Positions 54,517-63,677 are shown, counted from the first letter of the stretch. The stretch: 64,000 bases of DNA from Mucilaginibacter sp. KACC 22773 (GCF_028736215.1 NZ_CP117883.1:2666001-2730000); one strand, 5' to 3'. The notes: generated from the letters alone by a model not told the origin. Translations and numbers: made by a program.

Positions 54517-55917
54517 CTAAAGTATGTAGGTTACGTCCTTCTCAGGTACAGTAACTATATATCCTTCATCTTCCAGGGAAGCAGCCAACAGCTTCATGCT
54601 TTCTCCTTCGCCATGAACCAGGAATACGTTCTTCAGTTTTGATTTATCCTGCTGTTTTACATTATCTAAAAGATCCTGGTGGTCGCCGTGGGCACTTAGT
54701 ACATCGGTTTGTTTGATAGTGGCATAAACGGCTAATTCGCGGTCTTTAATGTGAACGATAGGATCACCCCGCAATAAACGGTGCCCCAGGGTTCCTTTGG
54801 CGCAATAGCCAATGAACAGGATGGTGCAGTAGTAATTTTGAATATTGTAAAATAAATGGTCCTGGATGCGGCCGCCCTCAAGCATTCCTGCTGAAGAAAT
54901 GATGATACAGGGTTCCCAGTAATTAGAAATCTGGCGGCTATCTTTCAGGGTTTCTACATAAGTAAGGTTATCAAATTCAAACTCATCACCTTTATCTTTA
55001 TAAAAATCCTGAGCTTCCTGGTTTACCAGGCTATGATATTTACGGAAAATACCGGTTGCCATGGTTGCCATCGGGCTATCTACAAATACTTTTACGGCTG
55101 GTAATAGTCCTTCGGTAAAAATCTTGTTTAACGAATATACCAATGACTGCGTACGTCCTATGCTGAAAGCCGGGATAATTAAACGGCCTTGTTCTTTAAT
55201 ACATGCCTTTTCAATAACTTCTACAAGGGTTTCCTCTACCGATTTTCCTTTGGTGTGATAACGGCCGCCATACGTTGATTCTGATACCAGGAAGTCAACA
55301 GCTGGCAATTGCTGAGGATCATTTAATACGGGGTAATTTTTCCGGCCGATATCGCCGGTAAAGGCAATAGATTTTTCTTCGCCGTTTTCGGTTACTTTTA
55401 AAACAGCAGATGCTGCACCCAACAGGTGGCCAACCGGAATAAAAGTAAGCTCGATATCGCCGTTAATCCTGAACGGGCGATTAAAGCCAATGGTAACAAA
55501 ACGTTCCACCGTATCCATCACGTGCTTTTGCAGATAAAGTGGCTGTGGGCCACCGCCCGAATTGAATTTGCCTTTACCGCGTTTGCGGTTACCCTTGCCT
55601 GCCTTATTCATGAAGATGCTTACAGAATCAAGCAATAATAGTTCGGTCAAATCGGCGGTAGGGGGAGTACATAATATCTGGCCGTTAAAGCCAAGCCTTA
55701 CCAATGTAGGTAAATTACCGGAGTGATCGATGTGCGCATGGGTAAGTATTACCACGTCGATCTCTTCCGGCCGGAAAGGAAAGTTTTCATTTGATTGTAT
55801 GCTGCGGTCCTTCTCATAATCTAACCCGCAATCCACTAATATTTTGTATTGGCCTACCTGCAGCAAATGCATGCTGCCGGTTACCTGTCGGGCCGCCCCG
55901 TGTATGGTTAATTTCAT
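54517..55917 (-). CDS. Beta-CASP metallo-beta-lactamase RNA-processing exonuclease
   Basis: 466 residues from the ATG at 55917 (an upstream in-frame ATG at 55938 lies in a repeat element). MBL motifs: LTHAHIDHSGNLPTLV (HxHxDH) and FIPVGHLLGAASAVLKV. The beta-CASP insert contains STYGGRYH, IPAFSIGRTQSLVYSL, VDSPMATMATGIF and IIISSAGMLEGGRIQDHLF. A final SAHGDHQDLLDNVKQQ and NVFLVHGEGESMKLLAASLE complete the fold. It belongs to the CPSF/YSH1-like group of RNA-processing nucleases. It likely cleaves or trims RNA in the cytoplasm. It is last in a possible minus-strand unit behind the ABC exporter gene, separated by a repeat element. Confidence 0.93.
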   Translation of the reverse strand: MKLTIHGAARQVTGSMHLLQVGQYKILVDCGLDYEKDRSIQSNENFPFRPEEIDVVILTHAHIDHSGNLPTLVRLGFNGQILCTPPTADLTELLLLDSVSIFMNKAGKGNRKRGKGKFNSGGGPQPLYLQKHVMDTVERFVTIGFNRPFRINGDIELTFIPVGHLLGAASAVLKVTENGEEKSIAFTGDIGRKNYPVLNDPQQLPAVDFLVSESTYGGRYHTKGKSVEETLVEVIEKACIKEQGRLIIPAFSIGRTQSLVYSLNKIFTEGLLPAVKVFVDSPMATMATGIFRKYHSLVNQEAQDFYKDKGDEFEFDNLTYVETLKDSRQISNYWEPCIIISSAGMLEGGRIQDHLFYNIQNYYCTILFIGYCAKGTLGHRLLRGDPIVHIKDRELAVYATIKQTDVLSAHGDHQDLLDNVKQQDKSKLKNVFLVHGEGESMKLLAASLEDEGYIVTVPEKDVTYIL

Positions 55918-55924
55918 TTTTATT

Positions 55925-56034
55925 GGTCGATGGACCATGGACGATAGACCATAGTCTCTGCAAATCTTTTGCAGTGGTAATATATTAAAATAATCGCTAC
56001 GGTCAATGGTTTATGGACTATCGACGATGGATTA
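55925..56034. repeat. Inverted-repeat element, variant C
   Basis: The left arm at 55925-55954, built of GATGGACCATGGACGATAG words, and the right arm at about 56005-56034 are imperfect reverse complements. A hairpin CTGCAAA-TCT-TTTGCAG lies between them near 55959-55975. The right arm abuts the stop codon of the ABC transporter gene. The design is like elements A and B but with different words. Confidence 0.7.
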
Positions 56035-57864
56035 ACTGGTTTGTGTTTCAAACTGTAGCTGGCTTAAATAACGATACAGCCCTTGTTCGTTGCCAATGAG
56101 TTCCTGGTGACTGCCACTTTCGATAATCTCGCCTTTTTCCAGAACGATGATCTTATCAGCTTCACGAATAGTTGATAAACGGTGGGCGATAATGATAGAC
56201 GTACGATCTTTCATTAACTCTTCCAAAGCTTCCTGTACCAGGCGTTCCGATTCAGAATCTAAGGATGAGGTTGCCTCATCCAATATCAAAATGGATGGAT
56301 TTTTAAGCAATGCCCTTGCTATGGCAATGCGCTGGCGCTGCCCGCCTGAAAGTTTTACCCCACGCTCGCCAACAATGGTTTCATACCCCTCGGGGAACGA
56401 TAGTATAAACTGGTGCGCGTTTGCCCGTTTGGCTGCTTGTATAATATCTTCTTTTGATGCATTCAAGCGGCCATAAGCAATATTCTCTAATATCGATCCG
56501 CCGAAAAGCAACACATCCTGCGGTACTATGGCCACCTGGTTACGGATATCGGTTATTGAGTATTCGTCAGCCGAGCGGCCATCAAATAAAATAGTACCAC
56601 TTTGAGGGTGATAAAATTGCAGTATTAACGATGCCATTGTAGATTTACCCGAGCCGCTTGGCCCAACAATGGCCACTTTTTGCCCGGCTGCAGCATCAAA
56701 GGAAATGCCTTTCAGGATAGTTAGCTCAGACCGGGATGGGTAGGCAAATACCACATTATCAAATGACAAGTCGCCTTTAATAGGTTGGTCTATTTTGTTA
56801 TTGCTTTCTACCATCGAAATGTCTTCGCCTTTTTCGGCCAATATCTCTAACACACGCTCGCTTGCGCCAACTGCTTTTTGCAGGTTGGCATACAAGTCGG
56901 GGAAACTGCCCATGGCGGCGCCCACAAATATGGAATACATGATAAACGTAGTTAAATCGCCCACAAGGATCTCGCCATGGCTAACCAATACCGACCCATA
57001 CCAAATTACTCCGACAAAAGTCCCGAATAAGCAAAACACGATGAATGACGCAAAAATGCCGCGAAATTTGGCCCCTTTAACGGCGATATCAACTACGTTA
57101 CGTAAAATTTTATCATACCGGGTAGCTTCGTAAGCCTCATTTACAAATGCTTTAACATTAGCTATCCCCTGCAAAGTTTCTTCAACAATTGTATTTGACT
57201 CCGCTAACTTATCCTGCGCCTGGCGTGAAAGTTTGCGAATGAACTTGCCAAAAAAAACGGCAAAAGTCACAAGAAAAGGCAGTATTGCCAATAAGGCAAG
57301 TGTTAACTTGATAGATACTATAGCTAATAAAATAACGCTCCCCACCATAATTACCAATTGCCTGATAATCTCGGCGATAGTGGTTGTCAACGTATCCTGA
57401 ATTTGCGAAAGATCGGCAGAAATGCGGCTATTTAATTCACCAACGCGCCGGTTGGCAAAAAAATTCATAGGCAGCGTTATCAGCTTAAAATAAGTATCCC
57501 TGCGTATATCGGCCAAGGAACGCTCTGCAACCTGCACAAACCACACCACCCTAAAAAATGATATGAACGCCTGGCCGAACAGTATAATGAATCCGGCTAT
57601 CGCTATGGCGTTTAAACTATGTGGTAAGTAGGGGTATTTATATTTACCTTGCGCCGCATCTATTAAAGCTCCCAGTATTGCCGGGAAAGCAAGGCCTACC
57701 AGACTGGAGATGAATAGGAACAATATTCCCGCTATAAATTTCCCCCGGTATGGTTTAATATAAGTGAGCAGTTTACGAATATTTTGGATGCTCTGCCTGT
57801 TGATTTTTGCTTTGGGTAGTTCGGCTTCTGCTTTAGCGCCACTGTTCAGTCTTCCTCGTGCCAT
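56032..57864 (-). CDS. MsbA-like ABC exporter (fused permease and ATPase)
   Basis: 610 residues. The N-terminal membrane domain (about 25-345) has about six helices (FIAGILFLFISSLVGLAFPAILGAL and others). The C-terminal ATPase has Walker A VGPSGSGKST near 400, Q-loop VAIVPQDVLLF, signature KLSGGQRQRIAIARAL near 505, Walker B ILILDEATSSLDSES and the H-loop IIAHRLSTI. Half-transporters of this kind work as homodimers and export lipids or drugs. The N-terminal 20 residues are basic. It lies 30 bases after the small coiled-coil gene at 57895 and is co-transcribed with the SAM hydroxide adenosyltransferase gene. Confidence 0.95.
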   Translation of the reverse strand: MARGRLNSGAKAEAELPKAKINRQSIQNIRKLLTYIKPYRGKFIAGILFLFISSLVGLAFPAILGALIDAAQGKYKYPYLPHSLNAIAIAGFIILFGQAFISFFRVVWFVQVAERSLADIRRDTYFKLITLPMNFFANRRVGELNSRISADLSQIQDTLTTTIAEIIRQLVIMVGSVILLAIVSIKLTLALLAILPFLVTFAVFFGKFIRKLSRQAQDKLAESNTIVEETLQGIANVKAFVNEAYEATRYDKILRNVVDIAVKGAKFRGIFASFIVFCLFGTFVGVIWYGSVLVSHGEILVGDLTTFIMYSIFVGAAMGSFPDLYANLQKAVGASERVLEILAEKGEDISMVESNNKIDQPIKGDLSFDNVVFAYPSRSELTILKGISFDAAAGQKVAIVGPSGSGKSTMASLILQFYHPQSGTILFDGRSADEYSITDIRNQVAIVPQDVLLFGGSILENIAYGRLNASKEDIIQAAKRANAHQFILSFPEGYETIVGERGVKLSGGQRQRIAIARALLKNPSILILDEATSSLDSESERLVQEALEELMKDRTSIIIAHRLSTIREADKIIVLEKGEIIESGSHQELIGNEQGLYRYLSQLQFETQTS

Positions 57865-57894
57865 TTATAGTTTTAAGTAGTTACCGGCGCGAAA

Positions 57895-58422
57895 TTACAC
57901 CTTCCGTTTGTTTTTTTGGTAAAGCAAATACAAAATTGACGCAAGCATGAGCACAATTACCGTAATATAAATGGGCCTTGAACTGTTTGTTTGCTCTTTG
58001 TTTTTAGCAACCTCGGCTTTTAGCAGCGCGTTCTGTTGCCTTAACTTGCTTATAGTAAGCAGGAAATTATGGTTTATTGTCTCGGCCTCTTTGCTGTGAC
58101 TTTGAATTTGCCTTTGTTGGAATGCGCTGTATTCAAATAGTATTTTCAGTTCTTTAAAAATGGCATCGTCAGTGCGGGCTATGTCCATCAGGATACTGTT
58201 TGATCTGCGGATATCATTTTTTGTTTGCAAACCAAAAATGCCGGTATGTTGGCTTAAACTTTGATCGTACTGGCCAAATTTGGCTTTACGCGCTGCCAGC
58301 ATCGTGTTAATTTTTTTTCGCTGAAGCTGATAGGCTACAGAATCGGAGTTAGCCTGCGATTGGGCCAACACATCACCCAGGGCAAAAAAACAGAGCAATC
58401 CAAATAGTAACAGTTTTTTCAT
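57895..58422 (-). CDS. Exported coiled-coil protein with C-terminal membrane helix, unknown
   Basis: 175 residues. Signal peptide (FGLLCFFALGDVLAQ), a helical, Gln-rich body (YQLQRKKINTMLAARKAKFG, SKLRQQNALLKAEVAKNKEQ) that would form a coiled coil, and a C-terminal membrane helix (YITVIVLMLASILYLLYQ) with a basic tail (KNKRKV). The topology implies a periplasmic coiled coil anchored in the inner membrane. I do not recognise a family. It is 9 bases behind the SAM hydroxide adenosyltransferase gene and 30 bases before the ABC exporter gene. Confidence 0.75.
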   Translation of the reverse strand: MKKLLLFGLLCFFALGDVLAQSQANSDSVAYQLQRKKINTMLAARKAKFGQYDQSLSQHTGIFGLQTKNDIRRSNSILMDIARTDDAIFKELKILFEYSAFQQRQIQSHSKEAETINHNFLLTISKLRQQNALLKAEVAKNKEQTNSSRPIYITVIVLMLASILYLLYQKNKRKV

Positions 58423-58431
58423 AGGTTAAAT

Positions 58432-59208
58432 TTACTGAAATTCGATAATCACCTTATCGTTAAGGTTTAAACCTAATAAGCCACTGGCGTTACCTTTATT
58501 AATGGCAATCTCCAGGTGGTCGCTGATGCCAAACAGGCAAAGTTTTTCGCCAATGGGCACCTCGTTATAGTGCCAGCTTAAATGATTGATAGTTTCGTTG
58601 CGTTTAAAATTAAGTACAAATTTACGGCCCTGCTGCACGCTGTTAAAAAATTCCTTGGTAATGTTGGTTATCACATTTTGAAACGAATCGATATAAATCA
58701 CCACACCTTTGATCAGGTTTTTTTCGATAACAGGCTGTAGGTTCATTTTGTTTTCAATGTCATGCACCGGCAGTCCAATTTCGCTCAGTTTGCCGCCTTT
58801 GGCCAGGTGGCAGGCAGCTTTAACAAAGATATCTGCCAGCGGAAAATGCAGGAACTTTAAATCCTGCATAATGTTTATTTCCACAATTTCTTCCGGGTCG
58901 GTATCAAACATCAATGAAAAAATTCCGTTATCGGCACCCACAAAATAATGTTTTTTGTACCTTACCGCCAGGTATTTGGTATGATCGCTGTAAACAGTAT
59001 CAATGCCTATAAGGTGTACTGTATCTTCGGGGAAGTAATAAAAACTGTTCTTTAATATAAAAGCGGCCTGCTGCACATTAAAGGCGGCCACGCTGTTGGT
59101 AATATCAACTATATTAACTGTGGGCAACAATTTGTAGATGCTACCCTTAAGCGCAGCCTGGTAAATGTCCTTATCGCCCAAATCAGTAGTTAATGTTATT
59201 ATTGCCAT
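58432..59208 (-). CDS. SAM hydroxide adenosyltransferase (DUF62 family)
   Basis: 258 residues. N-terminal IITLTTDLGDKDIYQAALKGSIY carries the conserved Asp of the family. HLIGIDTVYSDHTKYLAVRYKKHYFVGADNGIFSLMF follows, then a C-terminal beta domain with GVVIYIDSFQNVITNI and LFGISDHLEIAINKGNAS. This family includes fluorinase and chlorinase, but ordinary bacterial members hydrolyse S-adenosylmethionine to adenosine and methionine. The halide-specific insertion loop of fluorinase is not evident. It is first in a minus-strand operon with a coiled-coil protein and an ABC exporter. Confidence 0.92.
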   Translation of the reverse strand: MAIITLTTDLGDKDIYQAALKGSIYKLLPTVNIVDITNSVAAFNVQQAAFILKNSFYYFPEDTVHLIGIDTVYSDHTKYLAVRYKKHYFVGADNGIFSLMFDTDPEEIVEINIMQDLKFLHFPLADIFVKAACHLAKGGKLSEIGLPVHDIENKMNLQPVIEKNLIKGVVIYIDSFQNVITNITKEFFNSVQQGRKFVLNFKRNETINHLSWHYNEVPIGEKLCLFGISDHLEIAINKGNASGLLGLNLNDKVIIEFQ

Positions 59209-59309
59209 TAATTTTATAAATATTTATTGCTAATCTTGTAATAGCATTTGAAGCTACAAATATTCAATTTTTAATTCATAAAAATCCGTAACTAAAAAAT
59301 CAATTAGTA

Positions 59310-60269
59310 TTGAACGAACTTAAGCTATCAATTGAAAACGTAAATCCAGCCGTATTGTGGGGGCCAAATAATGATCATTTTGAGATCATTAAGAAACAAT
59401 ATCCCAAGCTTAAAATTGTTGCACGGGGCAGCGAAGTAAAAGTTTTGGGTGATGATCACGAACTCAATGTTTTCCAGGAAAAATTCTCGCACCTGCTTAG
59501 TCACGTCGAGAAATTCGAGAACCTGAACATTACCGATCTTGAACGTATTTTAGGATCAAAGGTATCTTCAAATTCTTCGTCGGAACCTGTAACTGATAAA
59601 TTTGCCAGTGGCGAAGTTATCGTTTTCGGTCCGAATGGGGTAATGGTGAAAGCCCGCACCGCTAACCAGCGCAAAATGGTTGACAGCATAAACCAAAGCG
59701 ACATTTTGTTTGCTATTGGCCCTGCAGGTACCGGGAAAACCTACACCGCGGTTGCATTGGCCGTACGTGCTTTAAAGAACAAAGAAATTAAACGCATTAT
59801 TTTAACCCGCCCGGCTGTTGAAGCAGGAGAGAACCTTGGCTTTTTACCTGGCGATTTAAAAGAAAAAATCGACCCATACCTGAGGCCGTTGTATGATGCG
59901 CTTGATGACATGATCCCGGCAGAGAAATTGAAATTTTACCTGGAAAACCGTACCATCGAGATTGCACCATTGGCATTTATGCGTGGCCGTACGCTGGATA
60001 ATTGCTTTGTGATATTGGACGAGGCGCAGAATGCTACCGATATGCAATTAAAGATGTTCCTGACGCGTATGGGGCCATCGGCCAAATTTATTGTTACCGG
60101 TGACGTAACGCAGATAGATTTGCCCAAAAAGCAGCAATCGGGCCTGCACACCGCCCTGCGCATATTAACAGATATAAAAGGAATAGAAATAGTATACTTA
60201 AGCGGCGAAGACGTTGTACGCCATAAACTGGTACGCAAAATTTTGGCAGCTTACGGGGATATACAGTAA
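59310..60269 (+). CDS. phoH: PhoH-family ATPase
   Basis: 319 residues, starting at a TTG (59310); no ATG lies near the conserved N-terminus LKLSIENVNPAVLWGPNNDHFE. An N-terminal KH-like segment (KIVARGSEVKVLGDDHELN, about 35-85) precedes the PhoH domain with Walker A GPAGTGKT at 137-144, ILTRPAVEAGENLGFLPGDLKEKIDPYLRPLYD, IEIAPLAFMRGRTLDNCFVILDEAQNAT (Walker B) and VTGDVTQIDLP. It is a PhoH1-type protein linked with RNA metabolism and ribosome biogenesis in other bacteria. It is divergent from the SAM hydrolase gene and followed by inverted-repeat copy B. Confidence 0.94.
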   Translation: MNELKLSIENVNPAVLWGPNNDHFEIIKKQYPKLKIVARGSEVKVLGDDHELNVFQEKFSHLLSHVEKFENLNITDLERILGSKVSSNSSSEPVTDKFASGEVIVFGPNGVMVKARTANQRKMVDSINQSDILFAIGPAGTGKTYTAVALAVRALKNKEIKRIILTRPAVEAGENLGFLPGDLKEKIDPYLRPLYDALDDMIPAEKLKFYLENRTIEIAPLAFMRGRTLDNCFVILDEAQNATDMQLKMFLTRMGPSAKFIVTGDVTQIDLPKKQQSGLHTALRILTDIKGIEIVYLSGEDVVRHKLVRKILAAYGDIQ

Positions 60270-60275
60270 GAAGGT

Positions 60276-60384
60276 AGTATCAAGTAGTTAGTATCAAGTA
60301 TCAAGATGCATTGCATATTTGATACTTGTTCTGTCTTTTAAATCGGGCAAAATACTTGCTACTTGATACTTACTACTTGATACT
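60276..60384. repeat. Inverted-repeat element, copy B
   Basis: The left arm 60276-60307 is identical over 32 bases to copy A (38938-38969). The right arm 60360-60384 is its reverse complement with one mismatch in 25. The 52-base centre differs from that of copy A. It starts 7 bases after the phoH stop and ends 7 bases before the purC start. Confidence 0.9.
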
Positions 60385-60390
60385 AAAATT

Positions 60391-61335
60391 ATGAATGCAA
60401 TAAAAGAAACACATTTTAACTTTCCGGGCCAAACTGGCTTTTATAAGGGAAAGGTACGTGATGTATATACGATAGATAATAAGTACCTGGCCATGGTAGT
60501 ATCCGACAGGATCTCGGCCTTTGATGTGGTATTACCCGAGGCTATCCCTTACAAGGGGCAGGTGCTTAACCAAATAGCGGCCCGTTTTTTGAAGGCTACC
60601 AGCGATATTGTACCCAATTGGGTGATATCTGTGCCCGACCCAAGTGTTACCATCGGCCGCATTTGTGAGCCTTTTAAAGTGGAGATGGTGATACGGGGAT
60701 ATTTGGCTGGCCATGCTGCCCGTGAATACGCGGCAGGCCGCAGGCAGGTTTGCGGTGAAGCGCTGCCTGAAGGGTTAAAGGAAAACGATATCCTGCCCGA
60801 GCCAATAATTACACCTACTACCAAAGCATCGGTAGGGCATGATGAAGATATTTCAAAAGCGGATATACTGGCCAAGGGTATTGTATCTGCCGAAGATTAT
60901 GCCCAACTGGAGGCCTATACCAAAGCGTTGTTTAAACGCGGTACCGAAATTGCTGCCAAACAAGGCTTAATATTGGTTGATACCAAATATGAGTTTGGTA
61001 AGGTTGATGGCGTTATTTATTTAATAGATGAAATCCATACCCCCGACTCTTCAAGATATTTTTATAAGGAAGGTTATGAGGAACGCCAGCAAAAAGGCGA
61101 ACCGCAAAAACAGCTCTCGAAAGAGTTTGTACGCAAATGGCTGATTGAAAACGGTTTTCAGGGTAAGGAAGGCCAGGTTGTTCCGGTAATGACCGAAGAG
61201 ATTGTAGCGTCGATATCTGAACGTTATATCGAACTTTATGAAAAGATCATAGGTGAAACGTTTGTGAAATCGGATACAGAAAGTGTGTTAAACAGGGTTG
61301 AAACCGCTATAAAGAATGCGCTTAGTATTATGTAA
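60391..61335 (+). CDS. purC: Phosphoribosylaminoimidazole-succinocarboxamide synthase
   Basis: 314 residues. It joins CAIR and aspartate with ATP in purine synthesis. Signatures: [83 protein letters not shown] and [26 protein letters not shown]. The longer layout with an extended C-terminus ([21 protein letters not shown]) is the fungal/Bacteroidota type rather than the roughly 240-residue E. coli type. It is transcribed rightward after inverted-repeat B. Confidence 0.97.
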   Translation: MNAIKETHFNFPGQTGFYKGKVRDVYTIDNKYLAMVVSDRISAFDVVLPEAIPYKGQVLNQIAARFLKATSDIVPNWVISVPDPSVTIGRICEPFKVEMVIRGYLAGHAAREYAAGRRQVCGEALPEGLKENDILPEPIITPTTKASVGHDEDISKADILAKGIVSAEDYAQLEAYTKALFKRGTEIAAKQGLILVDTKYEFGKVDGVIYLIDEIHTPDSSRYFYKEGYEERQQKGEPQKQLSKEFVRKWLIENGFQGKEGQVVPVMTEEIVASISERYIELYEKIIGETFVKSDTESVLNRVETAIKNALSIM

Positions 61336-61387
61336 TTTTTAATTACACATAAATTAATCATATCTTAGCTTATTAATTTTTATAAGA

Positions 61388-61765
61388 ATGAAATTTGCTG
61401 TCGATAAACACGAGAAATACATTTTAGTGAAGCTTAACGAATCAAAATTGAATTCGTTAGTAACGCCTCAATTAAAATCTGAACTGATATTGATCAATAC
61501 GGAAGGACAAAGAAACATCATTCTTGACCTTTCACAAGTGAAATTTGCCGATTCATCCGGTTTAAGCAGCTTGTTGGTTGGTCACCGTTTGTGCAAAAAC
61601 GCATCGGGGGTATTTATATTGTGCGGATTGAACGATGCTGTGGCGCGTTTAATTACTATTTCGCAACTGGATAACGTACTTACAGTTGTACCAACCGCCG
61701 AAGAAGGTGTCGATCTTATTTTTATGGAAGAGATCGAGAAAGAATTGAAAAAAGAATCAAGATAA
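61388..61765 (+). CDS. STAS-domain anti-sigma-factor-antagonist-like protein
   Basis: 125 residues, one STAS domain: YILVKLNESKLNSLVTPQLKSEL, IILDLSQVKFADSSGLSSLLVGHRLCK with the phosphorylatable Ser in DSSGLSSL, and LCGLNDAVARLITISQLDN. Such proteins act in partner-switching control of sigma factors or other pathways. No anti-sigma kinase gene lies nearby. It is 52 bases after purC and 21 bases before the RNase Z gene, so it may share transcription with RNase Z. Confidence 0.92.
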   Translation: MKFAVDKHEKYILVKLNESKLNSLVTPQLKSELILINTEGQRNIILDLSQVKFADSSGLSSLLVGHRLCKNASGVFILCGLNDAVARLITISQLDNVLTVVPTAEEGVDLIFMEEIEKELKKESR

Positions 61766-61786
61766 TCTGTACATTGTTATCCCATT

Positions 61787-62701
61787 ATGAAATTTGAGGT
61801 AACAATACTTGGAAGCAGTTCGGCAACACCCATTTTTAACAGAAATCCTACAGCACAAGTGCTCAATATCAACGAGCACTTGTACTTAATTGACTGCGGC
61901 GAGGGTACCCAGCAGCAAATGCTGCGTTTTGACATCAAAGCCAGCAGGATAGATTATATTTTTATCAGTCACCTGCATGGTGATCATTACCTGGGCCTTG
62001 TTGGCCTGCTATCGTCAATGCACCTTAACGGGCGTAAAAAAACACTTTATCTTTTTGGGCCACCGCATTTAATGGAGATTATTGATCTGCAGCTAAAATA
62101 TTCAGAAACTACCCTGCATTTCCCTTTAGAATTTAAACAAACCCATACCCAACACCCCGAAGTAATCGTAAGCAACAATGACATCATTGTAGAAACAATC
62201 CCCCTCAACCATAGGATTGATACTACAGGATTTATCTTTCGCGAAAAAAAGCGCCTGCGCAAACTTCGTAAGGAGGTAATTGAGTATTTGCAAATCCCGG
62301 TGCCTTACTTTACCGCATTAAAAAAAGGAGCCGATTATACCGCACCAAACGGACAGGTATACAAAAATGACGATCTGACCATCGATTCGGATCAACCCAA
62401 ATCATACGCCTACTGCTCTGATACGCTTTACGGTGAACAGTATTTTGAACAAATAGCCAACGCTACGCTGCTTTATCACGAAGCCACATTTTTAAATGAG
62501 ATGCTGGATAGGGCTAATGATACTTTCCATACAACAGCGCTGCAGGCCGCCGCCGTAGCGCTAAAAACAAACGCGAAAAGATTGCTGATCGGCCATTTTT
62601 CGGCGCGTTACAAAACCTTGACTGAGTTGCTGGATGAAGCTAAAAGCATATTCCCCGCAACTGAACTCGCCGTTGAAGGGCGCACTTTTTATATAGAATA
62701 A
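61787..62701 (+). CDS. rnz: Ribonuclease Z
   Basis: 304 residues. It removes 3' trailers from tRNA precursors. MBL motifs: FEVTILGSSSATPIFNRNPTAQ, LYLIDCGEGTQQQMLRF, FISHLHGDHYLGLVGLLSSM (HxHxDH), IPLNHRIDTTGFIFREKK, YAYCSDTLYGEQYFEQIANATLLYHEATFL and LLIGHFSARYKTLTELLDEA. The exosite arm region (FREKKRLRKLRKEVIEYL) is present. This fits the genome's lack of encoded CCA on tmRNA, where RNase Z generates the end for CCA addition. Length is normal. Confidence 0.96.
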   Translation: MKFEVTILGSSSATPIFNRNPTAQVLNINEHLYLIDCGEGTQQQMLRFDIKASRIDYIFISHLHGDHYLGLVGLLSSMHLNGRKKTLYLFGPPHLMEIIDLQLKYSETTLHFPLEFKQTHTQHPEVIVSNNDIIVETIPLNHRIDTTGFIFREKKRLRKLRKEVIEYLQIPVPYFTALKKGADYTAPNGQVYKNDDLTIDSDQPKSYAYCSDTLYGEQYFEQIANATLLYHEATFLNEMLDRANDTFHTTALQAAAVALKTNAKRLLIGHFSARYKTLTELLDEAKSIFPATELAVEGRTFYIE

Positions 62702-63017
62702 GTTGTAATAATGGACACGATTGGTGGCTTTTGTGTGATTACGCTGGAATATATTGATTTATACAGGTTGTTGCCGGGAACGAAGTACTTCGTTGATATA
62801 ATTATTAAACATTTCACGATTTAGCATATTGGAGATTGCGTCGTTCCCCGACATCGTCGTGGTTGGGCCTTAAAGCCAACATGCCAGTTCCTTTTTTAGG
62901 ATTATCCTATGGGTAGATGTCCGGTAATTCGATGGTATCATCGCTCAAAACTTTATATAACAGGTGTTGTTAAAATTTAAACACGATAGTCAAATCGTGC
63001 AGAACTATAATACTACT
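62702..63017. repeat. Intergenic region with decayed repeat words
   Basis: No gene is recognised in 316 bases. GGGAACGAAGTACTTCG near 62778-62794 and GAGATTGCGTCGTTCCCC near 62832-62849 resemble halves of an intergenic repeat common in Sphingobacteriaceae (words around GGAACGAAGCAATC). They are probably a decayed copy. Confidence 0.35.
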
Positions 63018-63677
63018 ATGAAAATCACTAAATACCTACATTCCTGCCTTGTATTTGAGTTGGATGAGTATAAGCTATTATTTGACCCTGGTAAATTTTC
63101 GTTTGCAGAAGGCGAGGTTACTGCGCAAATGTTTGCTGATGTAAAAGCCATCGTTATAACGCACATTCACCCCGACCATTACGAACTTCAAATTTTAAAG
63201 AGCATCCTCGATTTAAGCGGGGCTATCGTGATAACCAATAGCCAGATAGGCAAAGAATTGGACAAGGCCGGGATTATATATACTTTATTTGAAGAGGGTA
63301 CGGCAAATTTTGGGCCGTTTATTTTGAAAGCCATCCCGGTTATGCATGAACCAATTATGGATAATCCATTGCCACAGATGACGGGATTCATCATCAATGA
63401 CCAGGTACTACACCCGGTTGATTCGATGGAAGATAAGTTACTTGAATATAAAGGAATTGAATTATTGTTAATGGTTACCATGGCGCCGTTTGCCAATGAA
63501 ATACGGATTTCGGGCTTTGCAGATAAGTTACTACCGAAGCAAATCCTGCCGGTTCATGATGGTTATGCTAAAGAGTTTTTCATAAAACAACGCTACGCGG
63601 CTTATGTAAAACACTTTGATAAGCTCGGTATTAAGTTTCACGAGGTTTACAAAGTTGGAGATAGTATAACTATTTGA
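63018..63677 (+). CDS. MBL-fold metal-dependent hydrolase
   Basis: 219 residues from the ATG at 63018 (an upstream in-frame ATG at 62964 gives an unconserved extension). It reads as a UlaG/YtnP-like short MBL protein: ITKYLHSCLVFELDEYKLLFDPGKFSF, AIVITHIHPDHYELQIL (HxHxDH), FILKAIPVMHEPIMDN and LPVHDGYAKEFFIKQRY with a last metal His. Such proteins hydrolyse phosphodiesters, lactones or related bonds; no substrate can be assigned. It is cytoplasmic, without signal peptide. Confidence 0.87.
   Translation: MKITKYLHSCLVFELDEYKLLFDPGKFSFAEGEVTAQMFADVKAIVITHIHPDHYELQILKSILDLSGAIVITNSQIGKELDKAGIIYTLFEEGTANFGPFILKAIPVMHEPIMDNPLPQMTGFIINDQVLHPVDSMEDKLLEYKGIELLLMVTMAPFANEIRISGFADKLLPKQILPVHDGYAKEFFIKQRYAAYVKHFDKLGIKFHEVYKVGDSITI

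Noticed and set aside
58432..59208. Fluorinase/chlorinase
   Set aside because: The protein lacks an evident halide-specific loop and its context is not halogenated-metabolite synthesis; SAM hydrolysis is the usual activity of such bacterial members.
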